Origin: Dehalococcoidia bacterium
Lineage (GTDB): Bacteria; Chloroflexota; Dehalococcoidia; Bin125
Length of the DNA stretch: 64,000 bases
Direction of reading: 5' to 3'
NCBI GenBank assembly: GCA_022826965.1
Contig: JAJDTU010000013.1
Span: 186,001-250,000 of the forward strand
The notes beneath the pieces are model-generated. The model was not told where the DNA came from, ran no database searches, and saw only the letters and a list, made by a program, of their open reading frames with translations. Numbering within the stretch: position 1 is the stretch's first letter; each line of letters opens with the position of its first letter. Below, piece after piece: positions 58,248-64,000 of the stretch. A program made the translations under genes and the position numbers.

Positions 58248-59507
58248 CTACGCTCCCCGCTCGAAACCGAATCGTTCGCCGGCTTCCAGCAGGCCGTCCA
58301 CGAGCGCGTCGACCTCGGAGCGCTCGTTGTACAGATAGAACGAGGCGCGAGCGGTCGCGGGCACGCCGAGCGTTCGCATCAGCGGCTGGGCGCAGTGGTG
58401 TCCGGCACGGACAGCGATGCCGCTGCGGTCGAGAATGGTCGCAACGTCGTGCGAGTGGATGTCGCGGTAGTTGAATGCGACGACCGCGGAGCGCTCGGCC
58501 GGATCGGAGGGGCCGTAGATGTCCAGTCCCTCGAGCCGGGAGAGCTGCTCAACGGCGTAACCAGTCAGGTCGGCATCATGCGCGGCGATCGCGTCCATGC
58601 CGACGTCGTTGAGGAACTCGATGGCCGCACCGAACGCGACGACGTCGGCAATATTCGGCGTGCCGGCCTCGAACTTGTGCGGCAGTGCGGCCCAGGACGA
58701 TTCTTCGCGCGTGACCACGCTGATCATCTCGCCGCCGCCGAGGAAGGGGTCGAGGTCGGCCAGCAATTCCTGCCGCCCCCAGAGCACGCCGACGCCGGTC
58801 GGTCCAAGCATCTTGTGCGCGGAGAAGGCGAGGTAGTCGACGCCGAGTTCTGCGACATCGATTGGCAGATGCGGCGCGCTCTGCGCCGCGTCAACGATCA
58901 TCGTCGCGCCGACCGATCGGGCCATCTCGGAAATCTCCGCAACTGGGGCAATACTGCCGAGCACGTTGGACATGTGAACAATCGAGACGATTCGCGTGTT
59001 GGCGTTAATCGCGGCTCGGGCCGTATCCACGTCGATTTGCTGGTCGTCGTTGAGCTCGATGAAACGGAGCACCGCGCCGGTGCGCTGGGCGACCAACTGC
59101 CAGGGAACGAGGTTGGAGTGATGCTCAGCGGAGGTCAGGACGATTTCGTCTCCCGGCCTCAACCGAGCACCGAGCGTGTAGGCGAGCAGGTTCAGCGACT
59201 CCGTGGTGTTGCGGGTGAAGACGACCTCGCGATGGCTCGACGCTCGGATGAACTCGGCCACCTGTTTGCGAACGTCCTCGTAGGCTGCGGTCGCCTCCTC
59301 CGCCAAGGTGTGTAGTCCGCGATGAATGTTGGCGTTCATCGTCGAGTAGTAGTTGGCCAGCGCGTCGATCACCGATTGCGGCTTCTGCGTCGTCGCGGCG
59401 TTGTCGAGGTAGACCAGCGGTCGGCCGTGGACCTCGCGCGAGAGGATCGGGAACTGCGCACGAATGGCGACGGTGTCCAGTGGAGTCTCCTTCGTCATGG
59501 CCGTCAT
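58248..59507 (-). CDS. sufS: Cysteine desulfurase SufS
   Basis: 419 residues from the ATG at 59507, one base after the Rieske stop; an internal ATG at 59498 is possible. PLP-binding Lys232 is in SAHKMLGPTG and the persulfide Cys372 in AGHHCAQPLM. N-terminal YLDNAATTQKP and ANIHRGLHTLAEEAT are family blocks of the group II desulfurases. It moves sulfur from cysteine to SufU, for SufBCD. Confidence 0.94.
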   Translation of the reverse strand: MTAMTKETPLDTVAIRAQFPILSREVHGRPLVYLDNAATTQKPQSVIDALANYYSTMNANIHRGLHTLAEEATAAYEDVRKQVAEFIRASSHREVVFTRNTTESLNLLAYTLGARLRPGDEIVLTSAEHHSNLVPWQLVAQRTGAVLRFIELNDDQQIDVDTARAAINANTRIVSIVHMSNVLGSIAPVAEISEMARSVGATMIVDAAQSAPHLPIDVAELGVDYLAFSAHKMLGPTGVGVLWGRQELLADLDPFLGGGEMISVVTREESSWAALPHKFEAGTPNIADVVAFGAAIEFLNDVGMDAIAAHDADLTGYAVEQLSRLEGLDIYGPSDPAERSAVVAFNYRDIHSHDVATILDRSGIAVRAGHHCAQPLMRTLGVPATARASFYLYNERSEVDALVDGLLEAGERFGFERGA

Positions 59508-59508
59508 G

Positions 59509-59820
59509 TCAGTCAACTTCGATCTGAACCTGACCGTCGTCGACCGTGACGGCGTAACAGCGCACTTTGCCAATCGCGGGCAGGGTCACCGCGCGTCCCG
59601 TCGTGACGTCGAAGAGCGCGCCGTGGCGCGGACATTCGATCCGGTCACCATCCAACTCACCCTCGCCCAGCGGACCATCGTCGTGAGTGCAGCGGTTTTC
59701 GATCGCGTACAAATCGCCATCTTCAACCCGGCAAAGCGCGATGCTCCGACCTCCGACATCGACGACTCTCGCCGTGCCGGGTTCGATCTCGTCCAGAATG
59801 CCGACCTGTTCGAGGCTCAT
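59509..59820 (-). CDS. Rieske [2Fe-2S] ferredoxin-type protein
   Basis: 103 residues. The cluster ligands are Cys44 and His46 in NRCTHDDGPLG and Cys63 and His66 in ECPRHGALFDV. It resembles the ferredoxin component of non-heme dioxygenases, but no oxygenase is near. It starts inside the sufD stop (ATGA overlap) and leads directly into sufS, so it is a full member of the suf operon and may supply electrons for assembly. Confidence 0.92.
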   Translation of the reverse strand: MSLEQVGILDEIEPGTARVVDVGGRSIALCRVEDGDLYAIENRCTHDDGPLGEGELDGDRIECPRHGALFDVTTGRAVTLPAIGKVRCYAVTVDDGQVQIEVD

Positions 59821-61202
59821 GTGGTAGCCCCTGCCGGTTCGAGTTGAATCTCCACCAGTTCATCGATCACATCGCGCATGTGCTCGTCCGGCACACCATC
59901 GGCGATCTCCGAGAGGAATCCCCTCACGACCATTCGCTCAGCCACGCTAGGTGGGATCCCGCGCGCTTGCAGGTAGAAGAGCTGATCAGGGTCAACCGGA
60001 CCGACCGCAGCGGCATGCGAACACTTCACATCGTCCGCTTCGATCTCCAGCATCGGGATCGGGTCGGCGCCGGCGCCGTCGTCAAGCAGCAGATTGCGCA
60101 TCGTCTGGTGGGCGTTGGTCTGCTGGCCTTCCGGCTCGATCCGAATCAGGCCGTACTGCACGGCTTGCGACTCGTCGGTCAGGACCCCGCGGATCAGCAG
60201 GTCGCTGGTCGCCCCGACGCCTTGATGGTGCTGTCGCGTGATGTGCTCAATGTGCTGGTTGCCGTCACCGACGAACAGCCCGCGAATCTCGCCGTAGCCG
60301 CCGCTCTGCGAGAAGTCCAGATCGATTCGCTGCTTGTCGAGGTCGGCGCCGAACGCGGCCGTCGTCACGTGGACCGACGCGTCGCGCCCGACCCGGGCGC
60401 GGGTGGTCGAGATCGCCGCTGTCTGACGGTGCCAGCGCTGGACCGATGCGAAGCGCAGGTTCGAGCCATCCTCCGCAATCAGCTCAACGGACGCATGGAG
60501 CAGTGGCGTCTCATCGAGCTCCACGCGTCGATCGTCCGCGTCGCCGCCGTCGATCAGCGAGAGTTGCGATTCGCGTTCGGCGACGACGAGCGTGTAATGC
60601 CAGTGGTCGCCCGCAGTCGCGTCCTGGGTGACGAGGTAGAAGAGGGGTTCGTTGACGACGACGCCGCGCGGCGCGTAGACGAAGACGCCCTGGGTCCAGA
60701 GCGCTCGGCCGTAGGCGTCATACCGATCCTGCGGCGGACCGACAGCTCCCAACCATTCCTGGATCAGTGCCGGATGCTCTCGAGCAGCCGTCGAGAGCGG
60801 CATGATGATCACACCCTCGGTGGCCGCCTGCTCTTCGAGGTCGGAGGCGACCAGACGGCCGTCGTACTGCTGGACCAGGCCTGCGTGCGCATCGGGCGCG
60901 AAGACGTGCGATGGCACGATCGCCGCGGTGCCGTTGGCCGAGCCATCGGCCGGGCCCCGCACCTGACCAACCCGCGCACGTCGCGGCAGTCGCTCTCGAG
61001 GTGTGCGCCGCCAGGATTCTTCCTGGCCGGTCCACCATTCCATCCCCAGGGCCTGCTCGAGGCTCGCCAATCGAAAAGCGAGCAGCCAATCGGGCTCGCT
61101 GTTCGATCGGCTCAGCGCCGACACCTGGGCGCGCAGATCGTCAGGCTTGAGATCGGCATCGGGCCGCCCGGCTGATTCTGCGTCCATCGTTGCCTGCGTC
61201 AT
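59817..61202 (-). CDS. sufD: Fe-S cluster assembly protein SufD
   Basis: 461 residues from the ATG at 61202 (RBS GAGGGG); a GTG at 61223 is in frame. The right-handed beta-helix core has HHQGVGATSDLLIRGVLTDE, then QTNAHQTMRNLLLDDGAGAD and KCSHAAAVGPVDPDQLFYL with the His (equivalent of E. coli His360) needed at the SufB interface. It forms the SufBCD scaffold. It overlaps the Rieske gene by four bases. Confidence 0.92.
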   Translation of the reverse strand: MTQATMDAESAGRPDADLKPDDLRAQVSALSRSNSEPDWLLAFRLASLEQALGMEWWTGQEESWRRTPRERLPRRARVGQVRGPADGSANGTAAIVPSHVFAPDAHAGLVQQYDGRLVASDLEEQAATEGVIIMPLSTAAREHPALIQEWLGAVGPPQDRYDAYGRALWTQGVFVYAPRGVVVNEPLFYLVTQDATAGDHWHYTLVVAERESQLSLIDGGDADDRRVELDETPLLHASVELIAEDGSNLRFASVQRWHRQTAAISTTRARVGRDASVHVTTAAFGADLDKQRIDLDFSQSGGYGEIRGLFVGDGNQHIEHITRQHHQGVGATSDLLIRGVLTDESQAVQYGLIRIEPEGQQTNAHQTMRNLLLDDGAGADPIPMLEIEADDVKCSHAAAVGPVDPDQLFYLQARGIPPSVAERMVVRGFLSEIADGVPDEHMRDVIDELVEIQLEPAGATT

Positions 61203-61253
61203 CGACCGCCCCTCACTGTCCACATGACGCCACCACAGAGACCGGGGATGTGC

Positions 61254-62669
61254 TCAGCCAATGGCGCCGTCCATCTGCAACTCAATCAAGCGGTTCATCT
61301 CGACCGCGTACTCGAGCGGCAGGGACTTGATGATCGGCTCGACGAAGCCGTTGACGATCATTTTCGTCGCTTCCGCCTCGGACAGCCCACGGGCCATCAA
61401 GTAGAAGAGTTGCTCGTCGCCGACCTTGGAGACCGTCGCCTCGTGCCCGATATCGACGCGCTTCTCGTCAATCTCCATCACCGGGTAGGTGTCGGAGCGG
61501 GAATGCTCGTCCAACATCAGCGCGTCGCAACGGACGTTGGAGCGGCAGCCGTCGGCGCCGTCGTAGACCTTCAGCAGGCCGCGGTAACTCGAGCGGCCGC
61601 CGTCCATCGAGAGCGACTTCGATGTGATCACCGACGTCGTGTTGGGCGCAGCATGGACAATCTTGGCGCCGGCGTCCAACTGCTGGCCCTGGCCCGCCGA
61701 TGCAATCGAGAGGACCTCTCCGTGCGCACCGGGCTCCATCAGGTAGACGGCCGGGTACTTCATCGTCAGCTTCGAGCCGAGGTTGCCGTCGACCCAGGTC
61801 ATGACCGCGTCCTGGTAGGCGGTCGCGCGCTTCGTGACGAGGTTGTAGACGTTGTTCAACCAGTTCTGAATGGTCGTGTAGCGGACGTTGGAGCCCGCCT
61901 TGCAAACGATCTCAACCACGGCTGAGTGGAGCGAGTCGGAAGAGTAGATCGGAGCCGTACAGCCCTCGACGTAGTGAACCTGCGCGCCCTCGTCGGCGAT
62001 GATCAACGTGCGCTCGAACTGACCCATGTCCTCGGAATTGATCCGGAAGTATGCCTGCAAGGGGATGTCAACGGTCACGCCCGGCGGCACATAGATGAAC
62101 GAGCCGCCCGACCAGACGGCGGTGTTCAGCGCAGCGAACTTGTTGTCGTTGGGCGGGATCACGGTGGTGAAGTATTCCTTCACCAGGTCGGGATACTCGC
62201 GCAGCGCCTGGTCGGTGCCGAGGAAGAGCACGCCTTTCTCTTCGAGGTCCTCGCGGATGTTGTGGTAGACGACCTCGGAATCGTACTGCGCGCCGACGCC
62301 GGCCAATAGTCCCTGCTTCTCTGCCTCGGGAATGCCCAGCTTGTCGTAGGTGTCCTTGATGTAGTCGGGGACGTCTTCCCACGACGACTCGTCCCGGTCG
62401 GTGGCGCGGACGTAGTAGTGGATGTCGTTGAAGTCGATATCGCTCAGGTCGCCGCCCCACTCGGGCATCGGTCGGGCGTTGAAGTGGTCGAGCGCCTTCA
62501 GACGCAGCTTGCGCATCCAGTCGGGTTCGTCCTTAATGTCGGAGATCGTATTGACGACCTCGCGAGACAGACCCTTGGGCAGCTTGACCAGCGCCTCGAC
62601 GTCGTCGTGGAATCCGAATTCGTAATCGGCGCTCGGCGAGACCGGCGCTTCGGACGCAGGTGTGGTCAT
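61254..62669 (-). CDS. sufB: Fe-S cluster assembly protein SufB
   Basis: 471 residues. The scaffold-defining [18 protein letters not shown] holds the conserved Cys at which sulfur enters, and [20 protein letters not shown] is the C-terminal signature. SufB receives sulfur from SufS-SufU and assembles the cluster with SufD and the ATPase SufC. Start overlaps the sufC stop by four bases; sufD follows 51 bases later. Confidence 0.95.
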   Translation of the reverse strand: MTTPASEAPVSPSADYEFGFHDDVEALVKLPKGLSREVVNTISDIKDEPDWMRKLRLKALDHFNARPMPEWGGDLSDIDFNDIHYYVRATDRDESSWEDVPDYIKDTYDKLGIPEAEKQGLLAGVGAQYDSEVVYHNIREDLEEKGVLFLGTDQALREYPDLVKEYFTTVIPPNDNKFAALNTAVWSGGSFIYVPPGVTVDIPLQAYFRINSEDMGQFERTLIIADEGAQVHYVEGCTAPIYSSDSLHSAVVEIVCKAGSNVRYTTIQNWLNNVYNLVTKRATAYQDAVMTWVDGNLGSKLTMKYPAVYLMEPGAHGEVLSIASAGQGQQLDAGAKIVHAAPNTTSVITSKSLSMDGGRSSYRGLLKVYDGADGCRSNVRCDALMLDEHSRSDTYPVMEIDEKRVDIGHEATVSKVGDEQLFYLMARGLSEAEATKMIVNGFVEPIIKSLPLEYAVEMNRLIELQMDGAIG

Positions 62670-63433
62670 GAGCTCAACACCTCTGCTTTCGTTCGTTCCA
62701 TGAACGGTTCGTAACCGTCCCGCTCAAGCCGTTCGGCCAGACTGGCGTCGCCCGACTCCACGATCTGCCCGTCGATCAGGACATGCACGTGGTCAGGCTG
62801 CACATAGCGCAGGATGCGCTGGTAGTGGGTAATCAGGAGAATCGCGTTGTCATCGGAGTGGAAGGTGTTGATCCCTTCGCTGACGATCCGCAGCGCGTCG
62901 ATATCGAGGCCGGAGTCGGTCTCATCCATCACCGCGACGAGCGGCTGCAGCAACCCAAGCTGCAAGATCTCAGCGCGCTTCTTCTCGCCGCCCGAGAAAC
63001 CGTCGTTGACGTAGCGGCGGACGAACTGCTCGTCCATCTGCAGTCGACCGAGGACTTCATTGAGCAGTTGTCGGTACTCGCGAACGGGAATCTCCTCGCC
63101 GCGGCGCGCGCTGATGGCGCGGCGCAGGAAATTGATCATCGAGACGCCGGGAATGTCGGTGGGATATTGGAACGCGAGGAATAGGCCGGCCCGCGCTCGC
63201 TCGTCGGGAGGCATCTCGACCACACTCTCGCCCTGCAGGCGGATGTCGCCGCCGGTGATCGTGTAGCGCGGATGGCCCATCAGCGAATTGGCCAGCGTGC
63301 TCTTGCCGGATCCGTTGGGACCCATGATCGCATGCACCTCGCCAGGACGCAGGGTCAACGAGAGTCCGTTGACTATCTGCTTGTCCTCAACGGCGACTTG
63401 CAGCTTGTCAATCTCGAATAGCGGTGGAGGCAT
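62666..63433 (-). CDS. sufC: SufBCD complex ATPase SufC
   Basis: 255 residues. Walker A is GPNGSGKST at 38-46, the ABC signature [14 protein letters not shown], and Walker B ends [13 protein letters not shown]. The Glu-Lys-Lys-Arg after the signature is the SufC form. Its ATPase activity drives conformational change of SufB/SufD. It is the first structural gene of the operon, 58 bases after the regulator gene. Confidence 0.95.
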   Translation of the reverse strand: MPPPLFEIDKLQVAVEDKQIVNGLSLTLRPGEVHAIMGPNGSGKSTLANSLMGHPRYTITGGDIRLQGESVVEMPPDERARAGLFLAFQYPTDIPGVSMINFLRRAISARRGEEIPVREYRQLLNEVLGRLQMDEQFVRRYVNDGFSGGEKKRAEILQLGLLQPLVAVMDETDSGLDIDALRIVSEGINTFHSDDNAILLITHYQRILRYVQPDHVHVLIDGQIVESGDASLAERLERDGYEPFMERTKAEVLSS

Positions 63434-63491
63434 TCACCGTTTGCTTTCTATGTCGATGCTCGTGCGTCGCTTTGCACCGGGTGTTGTCTGC

Positions 63492-64000
63492 TCAAACAGC
63501 CTGCTTGAACTCCGGGTCGAGCGAGACGGGGTGCAATGGGACGACGTAGACGCATCCGTCGTCGCCCTGGGCCAGGCGTTGGTTTTGTTCAACCTCTACG
63601 CCGAGGAGCTTTTCGATCACCAGTCGATCGGCGTCGCAGACGCAGGAGTTGGTCGTCGCGGCGCCAATGTACGGACAGGCGTTGTTGACCAGCATCAGCT
63701 CACTCTCGGTCCGCTGCCAGTGGTCAAGGATGCCTTCCGGACGGAGAGCGTCCACCACGGCACCCACGCGTTCCTCCAGCGGTCCGGAAGGCACCTCGGC
63801 ACGGTGCGCTTCGGCCACCTGGTCGGCGAGCGCTTCGGAGATGGCCGACTGCTCGATCTGCAGACGCGACATTTCGCTCAGCAACCGTTCCGCCAGTTCG
63901 GGTGTATGGTCCCGAACCGTGCGGACGCCTTCATCGGTGGCGCGATAGAGATAGGACGGCCGACCTGGTCCTCGTCGCAGGGCCTCGACCTGGAGCAGCC
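63492..64000 (-). CDS. sufR: SufR-like iron-sulfur-sensing transcription regulator, N-terminus outside window
   Basis: The frame is open to base 64000, giving about 169 residues. The visible N-terminal part shows the winged-helix wing GPGRPSYLYRATDEGVRT. The C-terminal part has four Cys: NNACPYIGAATTNSCVCDAD and DDGCVYVV, which would bind a cluster as in SufR. SufR represses suf genes when clusters are sufficient. Upstream position to sufC matches the known arrangement. ATG at 63884 is internal to this frame, not the true start. Confidence 0.85.
   Translation of the reverse strand, partial: LLQVEALRRGPGRPSYLYRATDEGVRTVRDHTPELAERLLSEMSRLQIEQSAISEALADQVAEAHRAEVPSGPLEERVGAVVDALRPEGILDHWQRTESELMLVNNACPYIGAATTNSCVCDADRLVIEKLLGVEVEQNQRLAQGDDGCVYVVPLHPVSLDPEFKQAV

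Noticed and set aside
58134-59315. 393-codon plus-strand frame across sufS
   Set aside because: Antisense to a confident sufS gene with no family resemblance.

Overview
The window is gene-dense, GC-rich bacterial DNA with about 63 protein genes, mostly in short operons whose start and stop codons overlap. No rRNA, tRNA, CRISPR array, transposase or prophage was recognised. The gene content fits a Chloroflexota-like organism, such as Dehalococcoidia or SAR202 relatives: three luciferase-like flavin/F420 oxidoreductases, acyl-CoA and CoA-transferase catabolic genes, a sufR-C-B-D-Rieske-S-U-T operon, a type 2 isoleucyl-tRNA synthetase, and lipoproteins with Gln-rich linkers. This placement is inference from content, not a phylogeny.

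Layout. 1-3662: a minus-strand operon of fic, mrr and a membrane-anchored degenerate Mrr-like gene, running into an isocitrate/isopropylmalate dehydrogenase-type gene cut by the window edge. 3677-10563: amidohydrolase, secreted HNH nuclease, Ldh-type oxidoreductase with cupin, DUF2461, MFS exporter, luciferase-like oxidoreductase. 10576-12029: a second fic gene preceded by seven regularly spaced repeats. 12103-19000: crotonase, amidohydrolase, a thioredoxin/NHL gene that I read as a selenoprotein, a PQQ-type sugar dehydrogenase, and a thiolase/DUF35 pair. 19053-22882: a fused CaiB-type CoA-transferase between HicAB and HigBA toxin-antitoxin loci. 22917-31852: secreted beta-propeller, lipoprotein, acyl-CoA dehydrogenase, penicillin-binding protein, metallopeptidase, glycerate kinase. 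32027-46462: core genes (mtaB, scpB, DUF503, rimO, RodZ-like, rpsT, murJ, ileS, yihY, proB). 46485-47820: an HTH gene between long composite direct repeats. 47866-57398: hydrolase, lipoprotein, SsuD-like and arylsulfotransferase genes, GNAT, luciferase-like gene, DegV, ADC-like gene, MFS. 57395-64000: the suf operon and its regulator.

The strongest unusual signal is at 14200-15705. A thioredoxin/NHL reading frame is interrupted by one in-frame TGA exactly where the first redox Cys of the CxxC motif belongs, giving a UxxC selenoprotein candidate with a short stem-loop at bacterial SECIS distance. Other notable items are the strict 40/30-bp operator-like array before the second fic gene, the Fic-Mrr-degenerate Mrr operon, and three families of small hairpin repeats with constant stems and changing loops that bracket single genes. 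There is also a paired-Cys module found three times in two lipoproteins, and a fused CoA-transferase with one intact and one apparently dead active site.
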